Shown one piece after another: positions 1-10,760 of a DNA stretch of 64,000 nt; positions within the stretch are counted from its first letter, which is position 1, and each line of letters opens with the position of its first letter. Below the pieces are notes generated by a model. It had not been told where the DNA came from and searched no databases. It saw nothing but the letters and a program-made list of their open reading frames with translations. Location of the stretch: NCBI GenBank assembly GCA_910591455.2, contig OU342806.1:27901517-27965516 (forward strand). Reading direction: 5' to 3'. The translations under genes were made by a program, and so were the position numbers. This DNA is from Pholis gunnellus (Eukaryota; Chordata; Actinopteri; Perciformes; Pholidae).

Positions 1-432
1 GGCACCATACAGTGAATATTGTCTTGTTTATGCAGTGTTTTGATGCAGAAAGGACTATTAAAATAACTCTTGTTGTGTTCTAGGATGTGCCGTCATTTGA
101 GCTAAGAGTTGGCTTCTTTAAATGCAACAAACAACAAATCCACCGTGTTTGCTGAATTGTTTCCTTTTTGGATTGCATATCAGAGTAATGCTTCTTACTG
201 GCATCTGAGCGAAGCCAAGACAAAAGATAAACGAAGATTTAGGCTTTAGATTTACAGCTTTATAAAATATGAAATTTACTGAATCAATGGTTGTAAAACA
301 TGTGAACAATAGTGTACACAACTAATAGTTGAGAGGCTAAAACATGGAAAACACACTGTTATGGTCCATTAACATGTGAAGAAGAGTATTGAAGTGTGTG
401 TAATGCCTGTGTCCACTCACTGCTCTGCTAAC
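1..432. other. kdm4a intron, left edge
   Basis: Intronic sequence 3' of the last visible kdm4a exon. I recognise no PHD or Tudor coding segment and no repeat in it. Confidence 0.6.
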
Positions 433-815
433 ATGTCTGTTGTCTTTCTCCGTCTCATCGTCACTGTCCTCGCTCTTCTTGTCTTCCTTGGGCGGGGCTT
501 CTCCCTCTCCGTAGTCTCCTTTAGCGTAGCTGTGAACGTGCAGGACGTCCGCCGGGCTCAGCTTCCTCTGGAACAGCTTGTGCGCCGGGCTGCAGCTGCT
601 GCCCAGCTGAGGCTCCTCCTCCTCGGAGCACAGGGCCCCCGCCCGGCTCTCAACGGGCTCTGGAGGACACGCGTGTGCAGCCGACACGCCGTTCTTCTCT
701 TTTTTTGACGCGCTTTGTCTGTTTGAAGTTTTCTTAGTGCTGGCTTTGGACTGAGATTTAGTCTGAGGCTTGGTGTCTTTGTCCTTCTTAGGCTCAGTCT
801 TGACCTTCACTGTGT
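433..815 (-). CDS. kdm4a: kdm4a exon 11, linker with VHSYAKGD
   Basis: Acceptor TCTTTCAG at the right edge; 127 codons of Ser/Lys/Glu-rich linker containing VHSYAKGD, which mammalian KDM4A has ahead of its PHD fingers. The left boundary, CAT|GTTAGC, is in phase but a weak donor, so the last few codons are less certain. Confidence 0.85.
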
Positions 816-3800
816 CTGAAAGAATAAATTCGGTAATGATGAACATTATTACAACGACTGATACCACCAGATTGTCCCAGACCATTGCAGGACGTTTGCT
901 CGTTACAGCCTATGAAACAAATAAATACACTAATAAGGTCTACATGTTTGTACCAAACATGAATACTAAAGAGACTTCTACCCTAAATAATAAGCTTCTG
1001 TCCTCATCAGAATACACTGCGCTTGTTACTCAAAGCTTGTTATTCAAAACTGACAACTGGACGTTTTAGTGCGATGAATTTACACGTCATTATAATTTTA
1101 CCAACTGTTTACGAACACAGAATGCTAATTTCTTTCAGAAGAAGGTTGATTTTTCTGAGCTTTTGCACAGCGCATAAAGGCTTTAACCAAGCACTGTGTG
1201 TGGAATGAGTTACGCCTACATTTATGAACCAACAACACAAAAGCTCTGTGGGCCAAGACAGCAAACTGAATCACTCCGTTCAACAATAATTAAAAAACAT
1301 TAATAGAAGGTACCTAAAGCAACTCATGTTTCAGAGTATGTGCATAGCCTAGAGGTAGTCCAGTTGTAAGGCGAATTCTAACTCCAATTAGATGGCACAC
1401 CAGAGGAGAAAAACCTGTTATTTCAAGGATAAATGTGAATAAGTTCAAAAGAGTAAAGAGCTTTGATAACCTAGGAAAAATGCTTTTCTTAGGGTTTTAC
1501 GGTCAATTTCTACTTTTTTCAATTAAAGAGATAGTTTGGGTGTTTTGAAGTGGGGTTGTATGAGGTACTTATCCATAGTCAGTGTCGGCACGCCGCTATT
1601 TTGGAAAAAGAGACAATTGTACCAGCAAAGCAATTGTGGACGTATTTAAAAAAAAAGGTTTAAGCTATATTTAGAATATTTTCACCGCTTTATCTCGCTG
1701 TCACACAGCCCTTTCTGATGGGGAACTGAACTGAAAGGAAAACGTATCTATGGTCTCTTCAAAGCCACGCACAGGGGAGAAGTTTGCCTTCAGGGCTTTC
1801 TGCCAGAGAGGGTTTATTGTAACCCAAAACATGATCAAGTAGCTTTTGCTGTATAAACCAAAGGAGACTTTCAGGAACAAAGGGTTTTCTTGCAGAAATC
1901 CCAGAAGGCAGACTTCTCCCATGTGCCAAAGATACCACACTTTAGCAAGAAACAGTATAGATTAGTTTCACTCTTCTGTTCAGTTCCCCGTCTGAAAATA
2001 TTCTAAATATGGTGTACATTTAAACTGCTACTGATTTGTGTCTAAAATGTGTCCACAGCAGAACATTACTTTGCTGATACTCCATGTCTGTTTGTCCAAA
2101 CTCCATCTACTGTAGGTAATACTGAATATGGAGAGGTACCCAATACAATATCCCTTTAACACCAAACCCCACCTGTACTGTACCTTTGTCTGGCTTGACT
2201 TTAGTCGGAGACTCCTTGCGTGACAGCTTGGCCTTCTTTGGCTCCACCTCTTCCGTCTCCGTGTCCTTCACCGTCACCTCAGGTTTGACGTCTTCGGAGG
2301 CTTCAATAGCTTCGAGCTGACGCTTTGTCCCAGTCACAGGCTTTGGACTGATGCATGGGAGACATAGTGTGAAGACATGCCCGACAGGACTCCGTTTCCC
2401 ACAGACAACAAAGTTCATGTACGGATGAATCTTTAACACAGAATCTTCAAGTTAAAAAAGACTTCACTGAATCACCATCGTCGCTGACAGAATCAGTAGC
2501 TTTTAGCGGTGAAGCTGGTAACTGGTGAGTGAGAGTACCGTTATCAGCTCAGCTATGGTTCAATATAAGTTACTTCCTCAATGAAAGCTTGTTAATCGGC
2601 CATAAGAAACAATCATAATATGATAACTGTCACAATCAATCGGCTGCTGAGTTGTACTACATAGGAATTGTTCTGTACTGAACAGAACCGATCACCTGGA
2701 AATGACAACAGACTAAAAGTACTAATGTGTTGGAACATTTACTCAAGTTCTGGACTAACATTTTGACATACTTTTTAAAAAATATTAGACTTTTTACTCC
2801 ACTACAGTTATCCAACAACATTTGTTACTAGTTACTTTGCAGATTTAGATTGTGAATCAACTAATAAATGAGGATTGCCGTTTCAATTACAGATTAAAAT
2901 GCCCAGCAGTATATGAAGTAAATAAACATAGCTCCACCTTTACAAGCTGCCACGTTAAAGTGATGAATACATTATTGCATCATTAATTATCATCTATATA
3001 ATGTTTATATAAAAAGCATTTTGTATTAACTGATTAAGAAATGCGTTAGTAGCGAATGTAAATCCAGACCTTTTGTCCTCCAGGACAGGAGCAATGGGCT
3101 CCTCGGATCCAGCTTCACTGGGAGTCTCTTGTGGAAGCTCGCTCTCGTCTTCTTTGAGAAACTCAGCAGCCTCCGGTGTGGGTTTGGAGTGGTCGATGGG
3201 AGCGTTGTCCTTCCCTGCCTTCCACAGTTTGTAGCGGTCGGGCTGAAATTTGCGTACAAACACGTCCATGGAGATCTTCACCATGTCCTGACGACAGGAA
3301 CACTGGAAGGGAATGAACAGATCCAACACTTTAGTCTAGGTTTGAACCCTGGTAGTCTGAGCAGTACGAAACAAGGCTTTGAGAAGAGTTGCGTTCACTG
3401 TTGGGGCTGATAGTACTCTTTCTAGTAATTCAGATTCTCTGGCTTGTATTTCAATTTTATTTTATTTGTGCTTCCAAGAGTATTATCTAAGAATGTTACG
3501 AGTCCCTCACCTTTGCTTCAGCAACAATCAGGTCAAAATGTCCATGTGCAATGTTAAAATCTGATTAAAACTAAAGTGACTGAAAACAGAGGATGCATAT
3601 CTTTGAATGGAGACTCTCTTTGAGCTTCCCTCTTTTGACCCTATGTGAAAAGGACTCATGCATGAACCACTCGTACCAACAGATTTGTTTTTAAGTGATT
3701 TATGAGAACTTGCTGTATTCAACAACTTTCTCGTACTTTTTTATTTTCTCATATATATAGGACATATGGGGCAGGACGCATAGCCTTTTATGGTATTATT

Positions 3801-6800
3801 GGGAAGCTAAATATGCTCATTTATGCACAGGTAGCATCCATCATGTTTACGCTAGTCATTTACACCCAGTTATCTGAAATTAGAAGTGATTGCTGAATCT
3901 GACGTGGCACACTTGTATAAAGTAAGAGAACGTTTCAACTGCTGAGAACTGCTTTCAAAAGAACTGAACAAAAATGAGCCGGATGTGAATAAACAGGATT
4001 ATTTTAGCTTGATGAAAGTAGCCCTAGTCTTGTTTTAGTGATCGTCACGTAGTGCTTGCAAGCTACGAGTGTTAACAGAACAAAGTGACGTCATGAACCA
4101 CAATCCCTTTCGCATGTTTGACATTGCGGAGCAGAACATTTCTACATCGATGCAGCTGCAGCCTTTGCATGGGATCAGTCACGAGATGAAGATTCACAGC
4201 TGTTTGAATGATGTTGTTTTTTGTGTACCAGTGTGGCCTGTTTGCCGTAATCAATCCATCGCTGGGTGGCGAAGTTGGTTGACTCGGCACAGTTGAAGCC
4301 ATGGTTGAAACCAGCATGGTAACCAAACGGGAACGTCACGACGAACTGCCCAGCCTCCTGAGTGACCTGAATGCAAAAACACAGAATTAAAAGAAGAAAC
4401 TAAAAGAAGCTTTTTTTACCATATTAATTATGAAACATAAGGCGGCTATGCCATGAAGTCAGCACAAAGTAAATGAAAGGTCACCTTCTCAAACGGTATG
4501 CCATATTTTTTCAGGATTGAGGGTGAGATTAAAGTCATCTTGTGGCGCAGGAAGGCTTCACAGCCCTGAGCGTTTCCTGGAAAGAAACCTGGAAACACAG
4601 GAAGCCATCCAGAATATCAGTGCAGACGACCCTCTCTGGTTCTGTTCATGTATTTTCAGTTACACTGTTAAATTGCAAATGTGAACAGAATTGCCGTAAT
4701 GGTCTCCGAGAAAACTGACGACCCGTGACTAAGTGACATATATGAACTAATCTCTATGAACAGGTTTCTGCATTCATATGTAGAATCTGTAGGAAACTGG
4801 ACAAGATGTTGTATAGGAAGCGTTCTGGTTCCCGTTTGTAGTCTGAGTCACGTTCGAGCAGGCTCTGGTTGAATGCAGGTAAATGGTCCGTCTGGGGAGC
4901 GAAAAAGGAGGAACGCAGGATCGACTATCGTCTGATGATTTAGCTCGTCATTGGTTTAAAAGTAGCTTGTAAACTGGCGACTGGAAAAATTCTGGCTGTG
5001 CACGTCGTCTCTCGAATATAGACCCTTGACCCCAGAGGCTTATCTGTCGTGAGATTGATAGCTGATGAGTTTTGAAACCGTGCCATTAAATCAGTGGTTC
5101 TCAACTGGTCTGGCTGCGGGACCCACCATCACCCCTTAATGATAAGCCGCGACCCAAATCGAGGAACATTTTCAACTTCTCAAATGTATTTAATGAAAAG
5201 ATGGTGCAGTTTGAACCTGAGCTGAAAACATCCTCTGCAGTCGTAGTGTAGGAGCTCTCTTGTGCAGAGAAATTGTTCCTAGTAAAGTAAAGTAAAACTG
5301 TTTTGTTTGTTATGTCTGTAGATTCGGCCATTTGTAATGCAAAATGACCACTTGCCTTAATTCGAGCAGTGGTCTGTTGTTTGATGTCATCCGACATGTC
5401 TTCACTTAGTCTACTTATAGTGTCATTTGACAGAGGTATGGTTTTTTTTCCAGGCAAAGGCCCACGACCCACTGAAAACGGGTCCGCGACCCACCAGTTG
5501 AGAATCACTGCCTTAAATAATAATACAAACTTTCAAAAAACTAAACAATTTCATCCATTTTCTTGACAGAAATGAATGCAATGCTGGGTTGTAGGCCAAT
5601 TATACACACACACACACACTTTTTTAAAGTTGTCGAACACCTCTTAAAATCGACATGGCCTTGCAACGCCCCGTGAAGCTTTGGCAGTAGTGGACCATCA
5701 GGGCCAGCTAAGCCTTCTCTGCTGGCCTAAACAGAATCACAAACGTATAGCTATTTTATAATTAAATAACTTTTCACAAATACACTACATGTATTATAAT
5801 TTTTTTTCCCATTAGCTCAGTTGCTCTGCTTCCAGTGCAGCTTGTTTTAAGGAAAGCTTTTATCCAATCAGATTCAGCCCTATGTCTCTAGGTAAGAAGT
5901 GAGGCCCGACGCCCTCCAAGTAGACTTTGCAGTTTAAGTGAATGGGGACGATATTGATGATTGTCATAGTGTTCAACCAATCAGATCTTTAGTTTGACAT
6001 GTTGAGCGTATTCTTTGACGTGGATTGCAGGAATTGACGAGGATTTGTACAAACGGTATTTCTGGCTGACAGCGTCGGAGAAGCGTTGCACTTTTTATGG
6101 CTGGAAATGCGTTTTATTTTGTTAATTACATTGATTTTGACTATATGCATTGTCTGTTAATGACGAAGCATCCCGTCATGCACATATTCATGCATCTGTT
6201 TTCTTTTACAAAGCAAGAATTATGGTCTGGAGAAATGGGGATTGCTTCAACTGTAGTAGGACAGCCCTGAAGGCCCAGGTATAAAATGCACGGACCGCCA
6301 CTGAGCTTTGGTGACCCCTAGTAGGGGTCTGGACCCCCAGCTCGGGAACCGTTGGTAAAGAGGTTCACTGAAAGCAGTTCTGACTTCTTCTTTAAAACCA
6401 CTGAGCACAACAAGCTGACGTGACTTGTGGAACCCAGCGGTTAAAACTTGCGTAAAAGTGTAAATAATCGATTTTCATCGGGGAATGAAGACGAATGTGA
6501 TGAGAGCCTGTTCATCAAACACACCTAAATCCATCTATGGAGTTCTGCAGGAACACACCACATACCTTTGGCAAGTCGCTCCAGTCTTTTCCCATGCTCT
6601 GGTGGGACGACGTACCTGAAGAGCAAGAAGAGAACAAGTATATCAAATATGATGTTGACTGCCGAGTCAAGATATCCGCTTGTTCATGGTGGTCAAGGGT
6701 TTTGAAGAATGAAGACTGGAAGTGATAACCACAGAAGAACAACTCCTCTCATCATTACTGTGGTACTTTAAGGCTGGGACCACCAATACATTCACCAACA

Positions 6801-8457
6801 AGTATCAATAACACAAAGAAATAGATGAGTAAACTAAGTTATTGCTCTGAAACCAGACAAAAAAAAGCTAATTTACGTATCAGTATTTTAAACCACATGT
6901 AATAATCATTTAATAAATAAAAAGAATATTGTTTCGTTCTTTTTCCTGATTTTATTTTTCTACCTTCCAGGTAATGCAACATGTACAGATGTAAGTGAAT
7001 ACATATACAGTGGGAGGGTGCAACGAATAACTGACGGTTATGGTCGTATCGGGGTTGTGAGACACGGATCAGATCAGCAGATCGTTGATGATCCATATCG
7101 CTCCAAAAAATAAATTCAACTGCTCTGATGTCTGTTTGAACAATTACAAATCCTAAATGTTATCGTCTTTTGTTATAGTCATCTATGGTGGTTATCTTCA
7201 TAGAAACACACACTTCAAATGTTTAGGAAATAAAGGATTGAATTTTTATAGATATAAATAAATCTTGCCATTAGTAGTTTTAATGTGTTATGTCTTATGC
7301 TTAGAGCTAACATTAGTGTTAGGAAGTTAAACAGCTCATCATTTATTCTCTAATATCTATTTTATATTGCTGTGAAAACATCTTCAAACAGCTGTATTTA
7401 AAGTTTCTCTCCAAAAACTAGATTTTACAAGATTACATTTGAACACATCATGATAATGTTATAATTTACCTTCACACAATACTCCTTTTTACTGAGAAGA
7501 GCATGAATGGGGATCTATGGCTGTCCATTACCCCACTGATATACAGTGTTTATTTACAATAAAAGATCAAATATATGTATTTACATATAAAAATAGATCT
7601 ACTAAGTTGTTGATTGGACCCATTGTCCCAGTACTAAAGCATATGTAGTATTTCTGTTTGTTTGTATGTTGTTTTCATAACAGTTCATCACTTCCCAGGG
7701 TCTTGTGGGTAAATTGTCTGGAAAGCTGTATCTAAGAGCTCAGAGTTTTCCAGAAGGCACCGAACCCCTTTTAATAAAAGGGAACAGCAGGAGTTTTTGT
7801 TATTAGCTCACATATTCAGTATCAAACATTTAGAGCATGCGAGATGTTTCCGATCATATTGTTGTACCTGCAGTGGTAAATAAGGATTATTGACAGGTTG
7901 ATTGTATTTTTACATTTAGGCTATTAAAACGGATGCAGCAGTGAGAAGCTAAAACGCAATGTGTCCAGCAGTGTAAGGGTGTGTCGGCCACTGTACCAGG
8001 ACTTTGGCTCTCCAAAGTGCAGGTAGTTGATGCTGTACAGATCCATGTCCTCTGTGTGCCACGCGAAGGCACTCTTCCACATCCCGAAATACAGGTACGG
8101 TGTGTTGACTCCTTTGATCTTGATCCCGCTCTCGTTCTCCACGGTGTCCAGAATGGTGTTGAGGCGGCCGATGTTCCACTCAGTCACATCCTGTAGAAGG
8201 AGGGATTCAGCAGAGGCTGTAAGTCGCAGTGACACAACTACTACAGAGTCTGTGAGCATAAAATCAAAACAACGATTAGATGGAAGCCCACGTCGGTGGT
8301 TCTATCCAGACTGTCACCACTCACTGGATCATACAGAGTCCCGCTGACATCGGCCCCATAAAGGGGTGGGTTGAAGGTCAGGTTCTTCCAAAACTTCCTC
8401 TCCAGCTCGTCAAAATCCACGTATCTGGGATTGCAGAACCTACGATGACAGATCCAA

Positions 8458-8497
<40 letters not shown>

Positions 8498-10269
8498 AGG
8501 CGTTATGGAAATCACACACCGTACCAGGATTTTCTGCATTGTAATCTTACAGTCACTGCGTGAAAAACATGGATCGATCAACTGCGGTTCATGATTTGCA
8601 AACTGACTTGTCCATGTTGGAGGTCTTGCGGAACTCGTGGACAGTCATCGGCTTCTTCTGGATGTTGTACTGGGTGAACAGTCCCGACTGGCCGGTCACC
8701 ACCTGCTGGATGGGAGCGGGGATCACCAGGTCATCGATATCGTCGTACGTCCGTCTAGGTTTCCAGCCTTTGGGTGGAATAACCTGCAAGAGCACACAGA
8801 GGCAGAATGAAAACTGGCTATATTTCAGAGAAGAGCAACTCAGAGCGATGAGAATCTCATGATTCCCTTGTTTAAAACAGCCTTTTCAATGCTGCATTGC
8901 TTGTCAGCAGTCATTTGGTTACTTAGGAGACAGTTTGGGAATTAATAAAAAGTCTACTCCTGGCAATCGCTCCTGGTGTTCTTCACCACTGTTTTGAAAG
9001 AAGCAAATAACAGGAGTTAGCAGGCGGACCAGCTTTAAAAGTGTTTCATTTTCTTTTTAAATAAAAAGAATGAAGAGTGCACTGGATCTAATTTATGCCG
9101 ACATATGAAGTGGTTTGTGTGTTTGTTTTCGAAAGTAACTCAAACATTTAAAGATACTTTAAAGCAACTTTAATAAAAAATAATAATCAGGTTCCTCTGC
9201 CTCCTTTTCATGCTCCTAATGGCCTTTGCAAGATTCCACCGCGCCCGATGGAAAACAATCAATTGCAGCCGAGGAGTCTCTAAAGCAGACAGTTTGACGC
9301 TACACTAAAATATCTTTCTAAAACATTTGAGGAGAGAAATAGGCAATACAGAAACAGATTTGTGATTCATGTTTGATGAGCGCTGCCTAGTTTATGGTTA
9401 GATCGGCGTTCAGGAGCTACACGAGCAGTGATTGACAGCTGCCTTAGAGACTCCTCGGTTCCGATTGGTTGCTTTTCTCTGGGTGCGGTTGAATCTTGCG
9501 GATGCTTTTCGGAGCAGTAAAAGGAGGCATTTGTTCACAGATTATCTGTCTTGTGTACTTCTGTCAGGATGTAGCGACAGTTTGAGCAAGTATGATAAAA
9601 AGTTATTTTCATTAAACGCAACCAACTACGGCTTTAAAGTGTTACATTTGAGACGACACATCCACCACCCCAGAGCACTCATCCTCTGTGGAACACTGCA
9701 CTAACACATTGACACTAAAACAAATGTGCAAATGTGGATTCACTCAGTTAAAACCTGAGCTAAGCTTCCCCACAGTGACTGTACCTTAACTCGTTGTGCT
9801 GTTGCTTCAGGGTGAAAGAATAATCTTCTTTCACTTTCACTGTGAAGCAGCCACAGGAAGTGTTGAATTTGCATTAATACCGTACTAAGATTCCAAACAC
9901 AAGTCTACTACGCTCTATCTTTAGCAGGGCTTTGGTTCAGGTCATGTTTTGAAGTAAATTGTCAACTATTGAGCCAAACAACATGGCTAATAATGATGTC
10001 CTATTTCATCATAAAAAAGTGGATTATCCCAACTACAAACAGTACAAGTTATTACACACATAGTATGTTTAAGGAGAAATAAGTCAACTTATTGTATGAT
10101 AATAACCTGACAAAATACAATAAACGCTTACTTTTGCCATTCCAGCTTTGTGTGCTCCTTGTGACTCCATATAGGCAATGTACCGGCTGAAGTCCTTGAA
10201 CTCCTCTTTGGAGGGGGTGAAGGTCATTATCCTGGAGCCCACGCTTGGGGCCGGCGTGTCTGTAGTCAT
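433..10269 (-). CDS. kdm4a: Lysine-specific histone demethylase 4A (partial gene, ten coding exons)
   Basis: Nuclear Fe(II)/2-oxoglutarate oxygenase that demethylates H3K9me3/me2 and H3K36me3/me2. Ten exons join in phase into about 565 residues: 10132-10269, 8608-8783, 8325-8439, 7997-8190, 6566-6615, 4485-4588, 4229-4366, 3070-3302, 2184-2347 and 433-815. JmjN spans about residues 13-55 and JmjC about 142-308. Numbering coincides with mammalian KDM4A: iron ligands H188, E190 and H276; 2-oxoglutarate contacts Y132, N198 and K206; zinc ligands C234, H240, C306 and C308; Y177 and S288 are also kept. A charged linker with a VHSYAKGD motif follows. The PHD and double Tudor exons are missing because the window ends. 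The KDM4A assignment over KDM4B/C rests on the linker motif and the PTPRF neighbour. Teleosts can carry duplicates, and which copy this is cannot be told. Confidence 0.96.
1523..2159. mobile_element. TTAA-flanked foldback MITE
   Basis: TTAA copies at 1523-1526 and 2156-2159 bracket inverted arms. The left arm reads GATAGTTTGGGTGTTTTGAA and GTATGAGGTACTTATCCATA; the right arm gives a diverged reverse complement. Inner arms with ATTTAGAATATTTTC and GGGGAACTGAAC also pair. It has the hallmarks of a piggyBac/Kolobok-type MITE common in teleosts, and ends 24 nt inside the intron after kdm4a exon 10. Confidence 0.7.
2184..2347 (-). CDS. kdm4a: kdm4a exon 10, charged linker
   Basis: 54 codons rich in Lys and Glu after a split Ser codon, including PVTGTKRQLEAIEA and KKAKLSRKESPTK. 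The GTKR core resembles the IGTKRHR region of mammalian KDM4A, a basic segment likely to include nuclear-localisation residues (inference). Acceptor GCATCAG, donor AAAG|GTACAG. Confidence 0.86.
2348..3069. other. kdm4a intron without recognised content
   Basis: About 720 bp of AT-rich intron between exons 9 and 10; no coding, RNA or repeat signal seen. Confidence 0.6.
3070..3302 (-). CDS. kdm4a: kdm4a exon 9, zinc CxC and post-JmjC
   Basis: Begins C-S-C (C306 and C308, the remaining zinc ligands), then KISMDVFVRKFQPDRYKLWK and the PTPEAAEFLK motif, before an acidic low-conservation stretch. Acceptor TTCCAG; donor AAAAG|GTCTGG in phase 2. Confidence 0.93.
3303..4228. other. kdm4a intron with one CRE-like octamer
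   Basis: Intron between exons 8 and 9. The only distinct site is a palindromic TGACGTCA at 4086-4093, a CREB/ATF consensus. A single octamer in an intron is weak evidence of function. Confidence 0.4.
4229..4366 (-). CDS. kdm4a: kdm4a exon 8, JmjC end with third iron ligand
   Basis: Encodes VTQEAGQFVVTFPFGYHAGF and NHGFNCAESTNFATQRW. H276 is the distal iron ligand, and S288 lines the methyl-lysine pocket. Acceptor ATTCAG, donor CTG|GTACAC, 46 codons, phase 0 at both ends. Confidence 0.95.
4485..4588 (-). CDS. kdm4a: kdm4a exon 7, JmjC zinc-site half
   Basis: Encodes FFPGNAQGCEAFLRHKMTLI and on to KKYGIPFEK. C234 and H240 are two of the four zinc ligands, and K241 is conserved. Acceptor TTTCCAG and donor AAG|GTGACC; 104 bp. 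Confidence 0.95.
5092..5510 (-). mobile_element. hAT-type element with transposase remnant
   Basis: Terminal inverted repeats CAGTGGTTCTCAACTGG and CAGTGATTCTCAACTGG enclose 419 bp. Flanks CATTAAAT and CCTTAAAT are 8-bp target duplications with one mismatch. The minus strand encodes a decayed transposase stretch with LSNDTISRLSEDMSDDIKQQ and ALQMAESTD, resembling hAT (ZBED/SCAN-associated) transposases. It is a defective internal-deletion copy in the intron between kdm4a exons 6 and 7. Confidence 0.8.
5685..6303. mobile_element. Non-autonomous hAT element, short copy
   Basis: Perfect 8-bp direct repeats AGCTTTGG (5677-5684, 6304-6311) flank termini CAGTAGTGGACC and, inverted, CAGTGGCGGTCCGTGC. 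No transposase is encoded. It shares long stretches with the element at 45507-46636, for example AGCCTTCTCTGCTGGCCTAA and AAGTGAATGGGGACGATATT. The sequence just right of it (about 6312-6352) looks like the end of another hAT copy. Confidence 0.82.
6566..6615 (-). CDS. kdm4a: kdm4a exon 6, 50-bp JmjC exon
   Basis: Small exon encoding YVVPPEHGKRLERLAK between acceptor CTTCAG and donor G|GTATGT. It completes W208 and starts G225, so the reading frame runs unbroken from the previous exon. Confidence 0.94.
6616..7996. other. kdm4a intron, mostly unrecognised
   Basis: AT-rich intron of about 1.4 kb. Around 7010-7110 the sequence looks like a diverged DNA-transposon scrap, but no clear termini are seen. 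Confidence 0.4.
7997..8190 (-). CDS. kdm4a: kdm4a exon 5, JmjC core with iron-binding HTED
   Basis: Encodes DVTEWNIGRL through AFAWHTEDMD and SINYLHFGEPKS, supplying H188, E190, Y177, N198 and K206. The donor is TG|GTACAG, splitting the W208 codon. An apparent read-through beyond KSWY on the genomic strand is intron. Confidence 0.96.
8325..8439 (-). CDS. kdm4a: kdm4a exon 4, start of JmjC region
   Basis: The 115-bp exon completes K105 and encodes 38 residues including FNPPLYGADVSGTLYDP, with Y132 that contacts 2-oxoglutarate. The acceptor is ATCGTAG and the donor CCA|GTGAGT. A (CT)n tract precedes the acceptor on the transcribed strand. Confidence 0.95.
8463..8496. repeat. (GA)n microsatellite near exon acceptor
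   Basis: About 17 GA units, read as (CU)n in the kdm4a pre-mRNA, starting some 24 nt upstream of the exon 8325-8439 acceptor and merging with its polypyrimidine tract. Confidence 0.95.
8608..8783 (-). CDS. kdm4a: kdm4a exon 3, JmjN end and linker to JmjC
   Basis: Acceptor CTTGCAG; the exon encodes VIPPKGWKPRRTYDDIDDLV and continues to FRKTSNMDK. The donor is AA|GTCAGT in phase 2. It is 176 bp and closely follows mammalian KDM4A residues 47-104. Confidence 0.95.
9190..9540. mobile_element. Foldback (inverted-repeat) element
   Basis: The left arm (about 9199-9290) has GCCTCCTTTTCATGCTCC, GCAAGATTCCACCGC and CCGAGGAGTCTCTAAAGCAG. The right arm (about 9440-9535) gives their near reverse complements. 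The arms are roughly 100 nt around a loop of about 130 nt. No transposase is seen; it is probably a DNA-transposon MITE in kdm4a intron 2. Confidence 0.6.
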
Positions 10270-10295
10270 CTTTGTTTCTTTCTTTGACTTCAACT
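10132..10295 (-). CDS. kdm4a: kdm4a exon 2, start codon and JmjN first half
   Basis: The acceptor AATCAG precedes 10295 and the ATG is at 10269-10267 with A at -3. The exon encodes 46 residues including RIMTFTPSKEEFKDFSRYIA and ends AAA|GTAAGC in phase 0. This matches the JmjN domain, which packs against JmjC. The 26 nt before the ATG are 5' UTR. Confidence 0.93.
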
Positions 10296-10569
10296 CTGAT
10301 TGGTGGAAAACATAGACATGATGATGAAAACATCTCGGTAACGTGTCTGACAGTGTGTGGCTCACATTAATGCAGTTTCTTAAAGTCTTTCAGCCTGTGA
10401 CCCAATCTGTATCTGTGCCATCACTTGACAGTTACAGACCATCTCAACTAAGCACACCCCTGAAGTTGCTCTCCGATTCGGGGGAAGTCAACTGATATTA
10501 CTTGGTCATTTCTTCATTGTTATACCACTTTAAGTTATGGAAACACCAGACATCATAGTACCCAAAGCT

Positions 10570-10760
10570 GTTAAAGGGATACTTGGGATTTCTTTAATCA
10601 GGGCTGTATGAGGTACTTATACACAGTCAGTGTATTACCTACAGTAGATGGTAGTCGGCACGTAGCCCAGTTTGGAGAAGCTGACAGGAGGAACAGCCCA
10701 AAAGCTAAAGCAATGTACTGCTGTGAGCAAAGGCAGCGGCTAAACATACTTATGCCACTG
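10570..10760. mobile_element. Single arm of TTAA MITE family
   Basis: Starts TTAAAGGGATACTTGGGAT, then GTATGAGGTACTTATACACA and CCTACAGTAGATGG. This matches the left arm and the inner part of the element at 1523-2159. The opposite arm was not found, so it is a truncated copy in kdm4a intron 1. Confidence 0.6.

Noticed and set aside
3325..3360. tRNA T-loop-like GGTTTGAACCC
   Set aside because: No acceptor stem, D-arm or anticodon arm can be built around it.
4086..4093. CRE octamer as a kdm4a enhancer
   Set aside because: A lone 8-mer in an intron; kept only as a note in the intron entry.
7940..7997. Apparent loss of frame between KSWY and VPPEH in the JmjC domain
   Set aside because: Using the donor GTACAG after the TG of the Trp codon, and the next exon starting G-TAC-GTC, gives KSWYVVPPEH in frame, so there is no defect.
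10267..10365. Upstream in-frame extension of the kdm4a start
   Set aside because: It runs through the acceptor into intron sequence; the exon ATG aligns with mammalian numbering exactly.
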